Source: Coenobita brevimanus
Lineage: Eukaryota; Arthropoda; Malacostraca; Decapoda; Coenobitidae
Assembly: GCA_032717465.1 (NCBI GenBank)
Contig: CM064653.1
Coordinates: 42,298,493-42,362,492 of the forward strand
DNA: 64,000 nt
Direction of reading: 5' to 3'
Under the pieces are notes generated by a model. The model was not told the origin of the DNA and did no database searches. It saw only the letters and a list, made by a program, of their open reading frames with translations. Position numbers and translations under genes: made by a program. This document shows positions 21,373 to 34,060 of the stretch, piece after piece. How positions within the stretch are numbered: position 1 is the stretch's first letter; each line of letters starts with the position of its first letter.

Positions 21373-21540
21373 CCCCACCCTGCTCTTTTCCAGCCTCTCT
21401 CCTCCTCGCTCTCTTCCACTCTGGTCTATGTTTTTCCTTCCTCACTCTGTTTCCCTTCCTCCCTTTTCCTCCCACTCTGCTCCATGTTTTTCCTTCCTCA
21501 TTCTATTTCCCTTCCTCTCTTCCCCGTAGGTCCCCAGGGC
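20891..21540 (+). repeat. Polypyrimidine tract with two (CT)n arrays
   Basis: C/T-rich DNA includes (CT)n at 20929-20971 and 21324-21369. Words such as TTTTCCTTCCTCACTCT recur near 21085, 21430 and 21489. Confidence 0.85.
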
Positions 21541-21860
21541 GGCATGAAGCTCTCTCGAAGCATCTCAGTACAGTACAAGAGGCTGTGGTAATGCGTCCTC
21601 TCGCCAGTCTTTAGCAGCCTCGTTATAAATTCGGCCGGGGATTGGTGGGGAGGTCCTTGTTGAGGCATCTCACGGCCCATTACCCACAGCTCGAGTAGGA
21701 GGAGTTGTGTGGGGGAGAAAGGGGGGTTAGAGAGAGAGAGAGAGAGAGAGGGTGGGTGGGAAGCGGAGATGGTGAGGTTAGTGCGTGAGAGAGGAAGGAA
21801 GTTAGTGTGTGTGTGTGAGGGGAAGGTTAGTATGTGTGACAGATGGGGGGGAGGATAATA

Positions 21861-21919
<59 letters not shown>

Positions 21920-21960
21920 TAGAGAGAGAGAGAGAGAGAGGGGGGGGGAAGGTTTAGTGA
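21541..21960 (+). repeat. (GA)n and (GT)n(GA)n arrays in purine-rich DNA
   Basis: (GA)n lies at about 21728-21751, (GT)n at 21862-21918 and (GA)n at 21920-21940. The part from 21541 to 21700 is unique-looking. Confidence 0.93.
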
Positions 21961-22261
21961 TTGAAGGAGGGAGGAGGGAAGGACCTACTGATGGGGGTTG
22001 GTGAGGGAAGCAGGCAGGATGGATCATTCAATATTTGCAACGGAGCGAACACCACATCTCCACAATTCCCGTTACTCGCCACCTCAACGTTTCCGACGCG
22101 TGATTGTGGATGTTCGGTAATGGTGGCCTTTTTGGTTCCTCCCTTACGATTCTTCTTCCTGCTGTACTTTTTTATATTGGTCATCCCTGATGCTCGTCTA
22201 CCCCTCCTCTGTCCTTAATTAAGCACAGCATCTAACGTCCCGTCTTGGTATGCTGTGTTAA

Positions 22262-22440
22262 ATAGCTCTGAGAAGGACGCCTTCACGTGGTGTGGCACCG
22301 ATATACTGTAACTGAGCTACTCTTCTAGCCGGTTGTACAAACGGCCATCAACTCCTCCCTTGTCCCACGAAAGGAGGATGAAGGACTGATGGAGGAGGGT
22401 AACTTTAGCTATCAGTCCTCTCGGTTCGCATTTCAGATGA
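22262..22440 (+). mobile_element. Unclassified short interspersed repeat, copy 2
   Basis: It is homologous to 6690-6970: AAGGACGCCTTCACGTGGTG, GGCACCGATATACTG, CCGGTTGTACAAACGGCC, GGAGGATGAAGGACTGATGG and CGGTTCGCATTTCAGATGA. A tRNA-related SINE is possible but unproven. 21961-22261 shows no recognised feature. Confidence 0.5.
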
Positions 22441-22499
22441 GCTGTGGACCACAGCAACAAGAATATTCCTCCCACCTTGTATCCACTGCAGTCTAAAAA

Positions 22500-22610
22500 C
22501 GCGGCAAACTATAACTTCTTCACTATGAGAGGTTCTCCCTGTTTTTAAGTCGAAAAGAAATTGTCTTGCAGAATGAACGAAAAAAAAAAAAAGTACAAAA
22601 GTGCCAGATG
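22500..22610 (+). mobile_element. Decayed F1 half-unit
   Basis: AACTTCTTCACTATGAGAGG, TTTTTAAGTCGAAAAGAAAT, TGTCTTGCAGAATGAACG and a poly-A run follow the F1 order loosely. The next 22611-22870 shows nothing recognised. Confidence 0.4.
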
Positions 22611-22875
22611 CAGGAACTTCAGGACCCATCGATTAATGTCCTTGGTGTGGTGCGGAATGGGAGCGTGATTTTGTGTGATGTGTGAGAGGTTGGTTTGTTG
22701 TGGTTTGGTATGGCTTTAATAACGTCGCAAAGGGCCACGAGAGTGAAGCACCTCGCGACTGCAAATCGTCAGAACGAATCAGACGGACGGAGCCGCTCTT
22801 AGACAGGCATCCGCATCGAATAAGACTTCCTTACGCAGAATTAGTTAAAGGAGATTGATTTCAACTTCCTCACTC

Positions 22876-23180
22876 AGTGGTGGTCTCACCGCTGATTATG
22901 TATCTGGTGGTAACAGGAATTAAACAAGAATTCCATCCTCATACGTAATGGGTCAGTGGAGGAGTATATAATCCCCTTCACTTTGAGACATCTTTCTTAA
23001 GCTAATGTAATTATGTGGTGTCAACAAGAATACGATAAATAGTGCGTCATAATAAGCAAAATTATCAGATGGTGAGAAGAGTACAATTAAAAATGTACCA
23101 TGTCAAGGAAAATGATAAATTCCAATGGCGGCATAAATATAAAAAAGGAAAAAAACATGCGTCACGGTACAGTGGGTTAA
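22876..23180 (+). mobile_element. F1 copies
   Basis: The best copy is 22971-23056: ATCCCCTTCACTTTGAGACA, TCTTAAGCTAATGTAATTAT, GGTGTCAACAAGAATACG and AGTGCGTCATAATAAGC. Weaker pieces lie before it (TATCTGGTGGTAACAGGAAT) and after it (ATGCGTCACGGTACAGTGGG TTAAG). Confidence 0.6.
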
Positions 23181-23400
23181 GACTGGCTCTGTTGACACTA
23201 GCGCGGCGCACCTCCTGGACCTGCGCCATAAATCTACACAGGTGATGGAAATTTTTTAGTAATTACTGAGTAGGTTCTTGTGTTGGGTGGCGGCGGGATG
23301 GGTCCAAGCGTCTCCGGCCATCGAGAATCAATGGTTATTACTGGTATACCTCGCCTACAAAACATCGCACTGGCACTCTCCTTCACCTTCACCTTACACC
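23181..23400. other. Unique-looking DNA
   Basis: It is moderately GC-rich with no identifiable exon or repeat. Confidence 0.4.
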
Positions 23401-23407
23401 ACCACCT

Positions 23408-23485
<78 letters not shown>

Positions 23486-24120
23486 CCTTCCTTCCTTCCA
23501 TCCGTCTGCTTAGCTTTCTGTACCACCTTCCTTTCTCTCTACTTAGTTATGTTTCAGCCACCGTCCTGTCTTAGCTTCCTCTTCACCACCTTCCTTCCAC
23601 TCTTCTTCATTCTCTTTCCGCAGCTTTCCATCTTGTTTTCTCTGCCACATTCCTATCTTACATCCCCTACCACCTCTTCGTGGTTCTCTCTCTGCCACCT
23701 TCTTTCATTTCGTCGTGTCCTCTCTCTACCTCCTGCCTTTCTTCCTCTCTAGTTCCTTTCTGTACCATCTTCCTTCCTCTCTTCGTGACCTCTCTGCCAC
23801 CTTCTTTTCTCTCGTCTTGTCCCTTCCCTAACACCATCTTTCATTTCATCTTGACCCCGTCTCTATCATCTTCTTTCTTCTCTTATCCTCTCTCTGTCAG
23901 GTTCATTCTTCTCTTGGTCTCTCTGTACCACCTTCTTTCATCTCTTCTGTCCTTTCCAGTTTGTCCTCTCTCCCTAACACTTTCTTTCCTCTTTCCTTCC
24001 ACCTCCCTTCCTCTTATTTTCCTTTTTTCTCCTGTCACTCTCCTTTGCTCTCTTTTTGGTCATCTTTCTAGTCCAATACTTCTTTCATAAGGTCTGTTGA
24101 TGTTTTTTATTCCCTCCCCT
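23401..24120 (+). repeat. (CT)38 and polypyrimidine tract
   Basis: A long CT array (23408-23483) is followed by pyrimidine-rich DNA in which CCACCTTCTTTC/CCACCTTCCTTC recurs every 40-70 bp, with partners TGTACCACC, TCTGCCACC and CTCTCTAC. This suggests a decayed minisatellite. Confidence 0.85.
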
Positions 24121-24171
24121 ACCCCCTTATTTATCTTACCTTCCCACTTATAATGGTAAGAGGTAAGGTAA

Positions 24172-24500
24172 TGATGATGATGATGATGGGGAGCTTTTCA
24201 TCACTTACACATTATTTTAAAGCTAATATTGTAGATGGCAAATAACAGATTGCGATGATGTCATAAAATTGGCTATGAAAGTGTGAGTGAGGTAGAGGAG
24301 GATAAGGGGCAAGGGGAGGCCGGGGATGAAGTGGAAGGGAAGTGGAGACCGTGGACGAAGTGAAGGGATGAGGTGGGGAAGTATATGAATGAGGACGGTG
24401 TGAGTTGGAGGAAGGGCAGCTTGATGGCAGAGGGCAGGGTGATGGAGGCGATTTATTCCTGGCCACCCCTTCCTGGATTAAGGCGCCTTTCTGCAGATGG
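24172..24500 (+). repeat. (GAT)n, GA-rich DNA and short (GATA)n
   Basis: A short GAT array (24172-24187) is followed by GA-rich DNA (24285-24450) with GGGGAAG and GATGAGG words, and a short GATA run at about 24498-24514. Confidence 0.75.
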
Positions 24501-24514
24501 ATAGATAGATAGAT

Positions 24515-25080
24515 AATTAAACAAGAAGCGGTGCCAAGGCACCGCAAACCTGTCCCCGGCAGTCATTTTAGTGCTGACTTATAAACACAACAGGATAACT
24601 AGTCAAAGATGTCCCCTATCAAACATGGAGTAAGTCGGGTGAAAATTGACGATTTTATGCCCATTTGAAATTTTAGGCCCGACAAACCTGACATTGACCA
24701 CCCAACCGCTAAGTGGGGGGTGACCCCCCTAATGTAATGAGGCATGTTATTGGATGCAGATTTGATAGATGCGCATTTAGGTTTTGGTTTCATGTCGATA
24801 TGACGAATTTAAAATGAGTTATGGCGAGGAAACGATATTTACTCGTTCTCGTTTTATTAAATTTTTTGTGCCCACAGCCTGAGCCTTGGCCCTATTTGGC
24901 CTAAAATATAGTCAGGTGATCAGAAGGTCATAGTCCATCATCCTTGTAATTGTAGTCAAAATCGCACCTGTAGTTTTCGCGTAAAGTTGTTAACAGACGG
25001 ACAGACAAGCAAACAAACAAACAAACCGAGTGAAATCAATACCCGTCCCCGAACACCTCCGGGGCGGGGACGGGTAATAA
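24515..25080 (+). mobile_element. Repeat D: interspersed element with terminal hairpins
   Basis: Near the left end is a perfect 8-bp hairpin, GCGGTGCCAAGGCACCGC (24528-24545). Near the right end is CCCGTCCCCG...GGGGACGGG (about 25042-25074). Just inside the right end, GTTAACAGACGGACAGACAA plus GCAAACAAAC resembles the outer end of Repeat C. No open frame of note. Short length and hairpins fit a non-autonomous element; the class is unknown. Confidence 0.55.
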
Positions 25081-25450
25081 AACCATCATTTGATTTCCAT
25101 TGTTTTAAAGTTTTTTTTACAAAGCATGCGTGTTTAAAGCAAGAGCCATAAAAACAGTTCACGTACCACGCTTTGTCTTCCCATGAACGTGGCGGTAACG
25201 TCGATACTGGTTTTATCGCATCAGCCGGAGTGATTATGTATTTGTACTGAGACACCAGGGGGCGATATATTCCCCGGGACAATGGCAGCACCTCAGGCAA
25301 GCACTTCCAGAGGCTGCCCAAGGGTACTGAGGCCACCAAGGGACCCAAACAGCACGTAATGGAAGCGGGTCGTTCCCTTGGTCGTCCAGCACCACACCGA
25401 CAATGACATTCTTAGTCGTGCATGACATATTACGTCTGGGGTCGTGCTAG
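25081..25450 (-). other. Unique GC-moderate DNA with open minus-strand frames
   Basis: On the minus strand three overlapping frames stay open for 40-90 codons. One yields a peptide segment RGIYRPLVSQYKYIITPADA in the 25130-25348 part, starting from TTG not ATG. No domain was recognised and no splice pair confirmed. It may be a decayed exon or chance. Confidence 0.2.
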
Positions 25451-25572
25451 GTGAGAAGCGTGGTCCTCTCTCTCTCTCTCGTCTGTCAGTCTATCTACGC
25501 CGAACAGGTTGACACTAAACATATTTTCACGCAGAGTTTCTTTTCCCTGCAAATAATGACATGGTCGAGATA

Positions 25573-25790
25573 ATTTTACTCTTTCCCTCACATGACGTAT
25601 TTTATGTTCTCTTATTTCAATCGGCAGATAAGTTTATTCAGATTTCGAGAGACATTTCGAACTGGAGGAGTTTGATATAGCCTTCGTTAACCCCTGTCAC
25701 TACTAGAGATTTATCTTAAGCTAAAAAAAAATCGTCTGGTAGTAGCAAAAACATAGTAAGAAGTACGTCGTCATAGTGGAAAAGTTAACC
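25573..25790. mobile_element. F1 head-to-head pair, reference copy
   Basis: Left half: ACTCTTTCCCTCACATGACG, CGGCAGATAAGTTTATTCAG, GAACTGGAGGAGTTTGATA. Linker: TAGCCTTCG. Right half: TTAACCCCTGTCACTACTAG, TTATCTTAAGCTAAAA, ATCGTCTGGTAGTAGCAAAA, GTCGTCATAGTGGAAAAG plus TTAACC. The two halves are inverted copies of each other, so the 218-bp locus is palindromic. Confidence 0.8.
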
Positions 25791-25987
25791 ACATTACTTC
25801 AGTGACTTAGCGATTCTGTTATTGCAATCACCAGACGATTTAATTTAGTTTTGGACAGTCTTCTCGAACGGAAAGAGGTATATGTGGCTTTCATTAATCT
25901 CTTCACTAGATATATACGTTAACTCTTTTCTCTTGTTGTCAGGAAGATTTAAGATGTAAGAAGGCGTCATCGGATGGTAGGGGTTAA
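25791..25987. mobile_element. F1 head-to-head pair adjoining the previous one
   Basis: It starts directly after the preceding copy. Left half: TTACTTCAGTGACTTAGCGA, CACCAGACGATTTAATTTAG. Linker: GTGGCTTTCATTAAT. Right half: CTCTTCACTAGATATATACG and GGCGTCATCGGATGGTAGGG plus GTTAA. Confidence 0.7.
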
Positions 25988-26283
25988 AGCAAGAAAGAGG
26001 CAAAGGACGACTGCCACGCCATCTGTTGGTGAGAAAGGAGAAACATGAAAGGGAATATTATGAGGCTCTCGTCAACGTTTAATGGGCGTCTAGGAATGGT
26101 TATGTCACTCTCTTATCCCTGCGTCTGGTTTGGCTATTGATACCCTTCTTTTATTACCCTACTTTTTCTTAGCCTACTTCCTATATTTAGCGTCTAATTT
26201 TGCCGTTGAGAACTCTATGACTTTATTTTTTCCTAACCTGCTCCATTTCTCTGAGTAATGCAGGTGTGTGTTTATTAGGTTAC
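25988..26283. other. Unique-looking DNA
   Basis: Nothing recognised, except a GCGTCTGG-TTTTGCC word pair near 26120 and 26190. Confidence 0.4.
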
Positions 26284-26381
26284 AGCCCCTTAGTTATCAT
26301 GACGTGCTTTTCATTATATTCTTAACACCAACTGACGATTAATTCAGTTTTGGGGGAGACTTTAGGACCTGGAGGAGTTAC
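26284..26381 (-). mobile_element. F1 half-unit
   Basis: CCCCTTAGTTATCATGACGT, TATTCTTAACACCAACTGAC, GATTAATTCAGTTTTGGGGG and GGACCTGGAGGAGTTAC follow the F1 order on the minus strand. Confidence 0.65.
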
Positions 26382-26463
26382 AGAATTCATGAAAAACTTC
26401 ATGAATTGAAAAAATAAACACAAACGTCTTATACAGTAGTAGAGAGAGGACGAAAAGAATCTA

Positions 26464-26466
<3 letters not shown>

Positions 26467-26539
<73 letters not shown>
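26467..26539 (+). repeat. (TA)n microsatellite
   Basis: About 36 TA units. Confidence 0.97.
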
Positions 26540-26540
<1 letters not shown>

Positions 26541-26757
26541 GAAGTAGAGTCGTAATGGATAGACAGTCTTTGTTCTTTGTCATATCTCAGTTATTACCAA
26601 TTTTTTCCTGACTTCGCTTATCTTAGGTACGTACTTGTGTCACGATATATTGAAGTTTAAGGTTATATTATTTTTTACCGTTTTTCATAGCATACGTGTA
26701 ATGGATTGCCTTTGTTATCAGTTGTAATAAATGGAGTAGTTTTCGTTGTTTATAGCC

Positions 26758-26759
<2 letters not shown>

Positions 26760-26828
<69 letters not shown>
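26760..26828 (+). repeat. (GT)n microsatellite
   Basis: About 34 GT units. The sequence between 26540 and 26759 shows nothing recognised. Confidence 0.97.
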
Positions 26829-26829
<1 letters not shown>

Positions 26830-26975
26830 TGTCAGTGTTCATACTTTTTTCGTGGCACTCCGGTGCATTTTTGTTGTTGTTGTTTGATTACACGTTCGAA
26901 GGACGCTGGTGAATTAAATTTTTGGCAGGTTATCGCAGTCCTCTTGTCTGAACATATTTTTTGTTCGCTCTTGTT

Positions 26976-27205
26976 TAACCCTATCATGATCGGGCCAACT
27001 CTGATGTTTCGTGCAGCTAATGCCAAACAGTTTTACTCCGCTAAACATGATTCACAGGATCCTGATAGTGTTAATACAATCATCATTACCCCTTTTCATA
27101 GTCGGGTCATTTACTCTTAATCGTTCATTTTCCAGTCAGCGCCAGACGATTTTATTCAGCTGAGAGTGAACATAGAAGCCTGAGAGCCTTAAATGTAGTG
27201 TCGTA
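26976..27205 (+). mobile_element. F2 repeat, two tandem copies
   Basis: Copy 1: TTAACCCTATCATGATCGGG, CCAAACAGTTTTACTCCGCT, GATCCTGATAGTGTTAATAC. Copy 2, about 111 bp on: CCCCTTTTCATAGTCGGGTC, GCCAGACGATTTTATTCAGC, GAGAGTGAACATAGAAGCCT, GAGAGCCTTAAATG. Confidence 0.75.
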
Positions 27206-27369
27206 ATAGATTGTTTTTACTAGGACTCTTTCACGGCCCAGTGTTAGGTGCTCTTGAAGCGACGATGTTAAGACCATTCCTTAAGTAAGTAACACTGCAC
27301 TTGACTGATACCCATTTCACTGGAGTCAATGCGTCACTTGATAAACACAGCCTTCATTCTACATGTAAA
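27206..27369. other. Unique-looking DNA
   Basis: Nothing recognised. Confidence 0.4.
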
Positions 27370-28400
27370 TATTTACTTGAGTCTGCCCCTCCTCTCTCCG
27401 TCCCCCCCCACCCCCATTTTCTTTCTCCTCACCTCCCTCAACCTTCTCTCTTCTTCACCCTCTTACACCTCTCCTGTCCCTATTCTCTCCTATTTTATCC
27501 TTCCTTCTCACCCCTCATCTATCCTCTCACCTTTTCCACCTTCCCTCTTCGACTTCCCCCCCATCACCCTCCTTACCCCCTCCCTCGTCCCCCTCCCTCC
27601 TGCCTTACCTCTCCCCCCTTCCTCCCTCTCCCTCCCCCCACCCCCTTCCGTGACTGAATGACAACACTTGCTCGCCATCCATCAAACACCAAACAGTCAC
27701 CCTCGCCCTCCATTGTCCACCCACACCCACTCCTTCACAACACCCTGCACTTTCACCACACTCTCTTCCCCTGCCTCACCCTTCATACTCTTAACCTCAT
27801 CCAAGTCTGTTTCTCCTGTTCCTCATCGTCTTTCTCCTTCTTCTTCTACTTTTCTCCATTCTCGTCGTCTCCTTCTGCTCCATATTTTCATCTCCATTTC
27901 ATCCTTCTTCCTTATATCCTCATCTTCATCTCATCCTTGTTCCTCATATTCTTATCTTCTCCCCACCCTTCTTCCCATAATTTCATATTTTCATTCCTGG
28001 TGTTCATAATTTTCCTTTCTTTCTTTCACAGTTTTCATTGCCCTCTGTCTCCTAGCTCACTCATTATTCCTCTCCCATTCTTTCTTTCGCTCTCGGCCTT
28101 CCTTCCATCATTTTACTTCTCTTCCTCCACATCCCTCTTAACTCTCCCACACACTTTTCCCTCCTCTTTTCCTGCTCTTCCCTTCCATATCTGCACCCCC
28201 TCCCTCCCTATGCTACCCCCCCTACCCTCCATCCCTCCCCTGTTCCCCCTCCCAGCATGAGTTCTCTCTCCCCAATACTCCCTCCTCATATAATTTCTCC
28301 CTCCCCAGTACTCCCTCCCCATATACTCCATCTTTCGCCATGCACACTCCATCTACACCTCCGTCCCTCTTTCCCTCCTGACCCCCATTCGTTGCGGTGA
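27370..28400 (+). repeat. Polypyrimidine tract of about 1 kb
   Basis: The plus strand is almost all C and T with short A islands. The part from 28195 to 28345 contains a decayed repeat (CTCCCTCCCCATATACTCC, CCCCAATACTCCCTCCTCAT, CCCCAGTACTCCCTCCCC). Reading frames of 100-200 codons are Ser/Pro/Leu/Phe-rich and judged spurious. Confidence 0.85.
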
Positions 28401-28519
28401 CACCTGACCCGGGCCGACCTCTGCTGTGTGATCTCCTGTGGCACTGGATACACACATTACACTCGCCCTCACCCTCCCCACCACCATACACAGCGGCTCA
28501 AATATCTCTCTCGTACTCT

Positions 28520-28692
28520 GTTAACACTCAGGCTCCTATGGTTCAGTTAAATAAAATCGTCTGGCATTAGGTGAAATATAACACTTGAGTTGTACTGACG
28601 TGGGAGTGTAAATAGTTGCCGACCCGTATTAATGTTCCTATGAAGCACCCTCAGCTGAATCAAATCGTCTGGTGTTTGGAGGAATATTGTAC
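28520..28692 (+). mobile_element. Two F1 fragments
   Basis: GTTAAATAAAATCGTCTGGC with ATTAGG (28545) and CAGCTGAATCAAATCGTCTG (28661), each preceded by GTTAACACTCAGGCTCCTAT or TTAATGTTCCTATGAAGC, resemble F1 or F2 cores. Confidence 0.6.
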
Positions 28693-28826
28693 ATGAATTC
28701 TAACCATGAGAGGAATAAATTTCAGAGTGAGTGGGTTGAGCTGTCCATAATTATTCATGATAACATATGATGGTTGTAAAGCAGGGATGGAATTGAGCTT
28801 GTTTTGAGGCAGTGAACACATCAGGT

Positions 28827-29048
28827 TTAATTCATTCACTAGAAAAGGACCTTTCTAAGCTGAATAAAATCTGTGGGAGTAGCAAGAGTATGATTTTATT
28901 AGTCATCGTATGGAAGGGGTCAAGGGTCAAAGACATTTGGTTCTAATCCATTTACCCCAAAGGTCCATCCTGTCCAGGCTGTAAGTAATCGACGGGTAAA
29001 AATAAAACTTAGAAAATGCAAAAATCGTCATTGTAATGAGGGGTATAG
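28827..29048 (+). mobile_element. Two F1 half-units
   Basis: 28827-28922: AATTCATTCACTAGAAAAGG, CTAAGCTGAATAAAATCTGT, GTAGCAAGAGTATG, GTCATCGTATGGAAGGGGTC. 28943-29048: ATCCATTTACCCCAAAGGTC, GTAATCGACGGGTAAAAATA, ATCGTCATTGTAATGAGGGG. Confidence 0.6.
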
Positions 29049-29569
29049 GATAACGTACAATGATTTTAAAGAGAGGAAAATGATGATAGCTTATAAAGAA
29101 TGAAAATAATTTATTTTACTAGAACAAGTCAAGAAAATATGATTTAAGAACAAAAGTTTTCTTACGAAATGGAAGGGTAAAGAAGGAAATGATGGTATTC
29201 TTCCCATATCTTTTGTTTTACTTGTATATAATTAAACGGTTACCAGAGGAAAATTATTATAATTTAGTTAATCTCATCCATGACTAATTTGCCCACGTGC
29301 CTGCGCGTGTGTCAGTTGATGGATCACTTGTTGACCTGATGTGACCGGAGTTGTGTTACCTGTTGTCTTGGCATAATAGGGAGGTCGCGCCGGGGGAAGG
29401 GGACGGCTGTTATGACACTGATTGAAAAACAGGGACTAGAGGTGAGCGAGAGAGGCAGCTTGTAAGGAAGAGGGAGTTACAGGAAGATCTTATGGTCTAA
29501 TTTTCTTTTTTTTTTTTTCTTACTCGTCCTGTATTCATATTTTTATCATATCTGGCTTTCATCTCCATC
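29049..29569. other. Unique-looking DNA
   Basis: AT-rich with no recognised element; a short GC-richer patch lies at 29330-29420. Confidence 0.4.
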
Positions 29570-30117
29570 CCGTTTGATTTTTCGTTTATTTTTCCATTAC
29601 TCCCTGAAATTATCTTCCTTCAGGTCCACTCCCACAGCACCGTTCATTTTGTCTTACCTTCCTTCTCGCTTTTCTCCCGCCCTCCTTTCTCTCTCTCCCT
29701 CCCTCCTTTTCCTCACTTCTTCCTCCTTTCTTTTCCTCCCTCCATCCTCCTTCCTCACCCTCCCTCTTCCTTTCTCGCCCTCCTGCCTCTCCTTTCCCAC
29801 CCTCTCTCCTCCTTCCCGTTTTCCCCCCCATTCTTTCCCTCTTTCTTCCTTTCTTTCCCTCCCTCCTTTCTCTCCTTCACTCCATTCTATCGCTCCCTCC
29901 ACTTTTCTTGTACCTCCCTCCTCCTTGCTTTGCCTGCCTGCTCTTGAATCTTTCCTCCCACTTGACTAAGAACTCTTTAAAGAAACGCTCTCTAAGCAAC
30001 TCCTCCTCCAGCTTAACCTCCTCCTCTTGACCCTTCTTTCCGTCCCTCCTCTCAGATCCTCTTGCTCCACCCCCTCATTTGACTCTCTTCCCGTTTTCTG
30101 TGTTCCTTCGACATAAA

Positions 30118-30118
<1 letters not shown>
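29570..30118 (+). repeat. Polypyrimidine tract
   Basis: C/T-rich, with CCCTCCTTTCTC, CTTCCTCCTTTC and CTCACCCTCCCTC words recurring every 30-40 bp. Minus-strand frames give Glu/Arg/Gly-rich peptides and are judged spurious. Confidence 0.85.
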
Positions 30119-30119
<1 letters not shown>

Positions 30120-30191
<72 letters not shown>

Positions 30192-30317
30192 ATTTTAGTA
30201 TTCATTTTCCTCTGCCTCTGCCAGCTCTTCCATTCTTTATATTTATCCTCCTCTATTCCATCCCTCTGTATGTCCTCCTCCTCCTCCTCCTCCTCCTCCT
30301 CCTCCTCCTCCTCCTCC
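30120..30317 (+). repeat. (GT)34 and (TCC)16 arrays
   Basis: GT array at 30120-30189; TCC array at about 30268-30316. Confidence 0.97.
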
Positions 30318-30319
30318 AC

Positions 30320-31460
<1,141 letters not shown>

Positions 31461-31464
31461 TCTC

Positions 31465-32400
<936 letters not shown>

Positions 32401-32502
32401 AAATTTGTGTACTGAGATTTTCCGTATGTGGTTAGAAGTCTTTCCATTCGAACAGTTCACGACACGGTTGAATCAAGACACGAAGAGCTTGTAATTTGTA
32501 TT

Positions 32503-32660
32503 TATCCCTTCGGAGCCGGGCCTTCTTTTTTTTTTTTTTTTTCCTTTTTAATTCCTTGACACCTACGGACGATTTTCTTATGCTCAGGAGAGAGTCGTCG
32601 AATGTAAGGGTTGACACTGACTTCATTGCACCCTCCACTGCTATGTGTTTCTTCCCTGCA
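32503..32660. mobile_element. F1 pair with internal poly-T
   Basis: TATCCCTTCGGAGCCGGG, a poly-T of 17 (32526-32542), CACCTACGGACGATTTTCTT, GAGAGAGTCGTCGAATGTAA plus GGGTTGAC, linker GACTTCATTGCACC, then CTCCACTGCTATGTG. Further decayed pieces occur to about 32850 (CGAATGCAATGAAGCC, CCCCTTTGTTTGTCCGATGT). Confidence 0.6.
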
Positions 32661-32859
32661 GAATATAATCTTGGAACAGCAGTATTGATGTAGGTCTGAC
32701 GTCCTCGTGCTTAAGGGGCTAACCACGAATGCAATGAAGCCTTACAACCCCTTTGTTTGTCCGATGTCGTATTTTTTGTGCTATTACTGCTAGGTTTGGG
32801 CGATTGTATTTACCATAGGGAGAAAAATGAGATTGTAAATGGGTTAATGGACACTGTTT

Positions 32860-32960
32860 CTAACCATTTCTATAAAGTTGGTATCTTCAGAGCTACCAAA
32901 AATGTCTAGAAGTACCAGGAATGAAAGATAAAATATTGTACGTCATCGGAGTGAAGGAAT
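32860..32960 (+). mobile_element. F1 half-unit
   Basis: TAACCATTTCTATAAAGTTG, AAAAATGTCTAGAAGTACCA, GGAATGAAAGATAAAA and TACGTCATCGGAGTGAAGG match the F1 order. 32961-33422 shows nothing recognised. Confidence 0.55.
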
Positions 32961-33421
32961 TATGCGAAGTGTAAGGGAAAGCAAATTGCAAATCACGTAA
33001 TCATCCCTGTGATTTTTTTAATGATAAGGAAATGACTCTGATGTCCATTATTTTATTGAGAGAGGAGTATAGCATAGCAGAATTCCTCAAGCAGGAGGTA
33101 GCAGGAGGAATTGAGAAGGATCATCAAGCTGGATGAAAAAATAATCGTGGAAACTTTGTATGAAATGTCGAAATGGAGAAAAAACCGTAATCTGTTGTAA
33201 TGGGTTTGGGAAATAAGGAGATGGGATTCTAATACTACATTGTGTTCTCATGGTATTTGTCTTTTTTTTTTTTATATAGAAAGGAAGTATATACCAAAGA
33301 CTGGGTATATGTGAATGAACTGATGAGTGTTTTGAATCAGTATTGTGAACAGGAGGCGAAAACTTATTGACAGCTTAAGTGAGAGGGATGAGAGAGTGAT
33401 GTGTGTGTGATATGTGCTCTG

Positions 33422-33422
<1 letters not shown>

Positions 33423-33460
<38 letters not shown>
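33423..33460 (+). repeat. (GT)n microsatellite
   Basis: About 19 GT units. Confidence 0.97.
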
Positions 33461-33461
<1 letters not shown>

Positions 33462-34060
33462 GGGAATAGAATGTGTGAGTCAGTAATGTTGATGAGTGAT
33501 GTGGCTGGATCAACAGGGTATAGGCAAGTAATGTTAGTGATTGGTTTGAGTGATTGGTGTTGTTGACTGGTGTAAGTCTTAGATATTTGTTGAGTGGTGT
33601 GTGTTAGTAGTCTGAGTGATTAGTTCGAGTACTCTGTTTACATCCCTTGTTTTCTTATTGCCTTTTCTCTCTTCTAACATTCTTCCTTTCCCAACGTGAA
33701 TTAGGCATTAAGCATTTTGATTACATTGGATCTGCATCATCTCCATTGCAATTCGTGACCTGTTAAAGGTCAACATATAAGATGGATTTGACCCCTGCGG
33801 ACTTTTTTTTTTTTTTTCCAGTTGAAATCTACCCTGAAAAGATTATTTCAGACGGTAGAAGAAATAGAAGAAAGTTCGTTAGGTTAAGGCAGGAGTAGAG
33901 TTCTGTTCCACCATCATATTCTGGAAGCGTTGTCACTTACTTTGTTACACTTCAGTCTAGCCATTGCTGACGCCCCATCCAGAGAGGGGTGGAGTTTCGC
34001 ATACCATGGTACCATAACATCACTTTCCACCCTCCCACACCCACTCTCCTCTCCATTCAG
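33461..34060. other. GT-rich degenerate repeats then unique DNA
   Basis: 33480-33630 has TGAGTGATTGGTGTTG, GAGTGATTAGTTCGAG and related words in loose tandem. The rest shows nothing but a poly-T run at 33805-33818. Confidence 0.45.

Noticed and set aside
24528..24545. tRNA or attachment site from the perfect GCGGTGCC hairpin
   Set aside because: There is no cloverleaf around it, and its position at the end of Repeat D explains it better.
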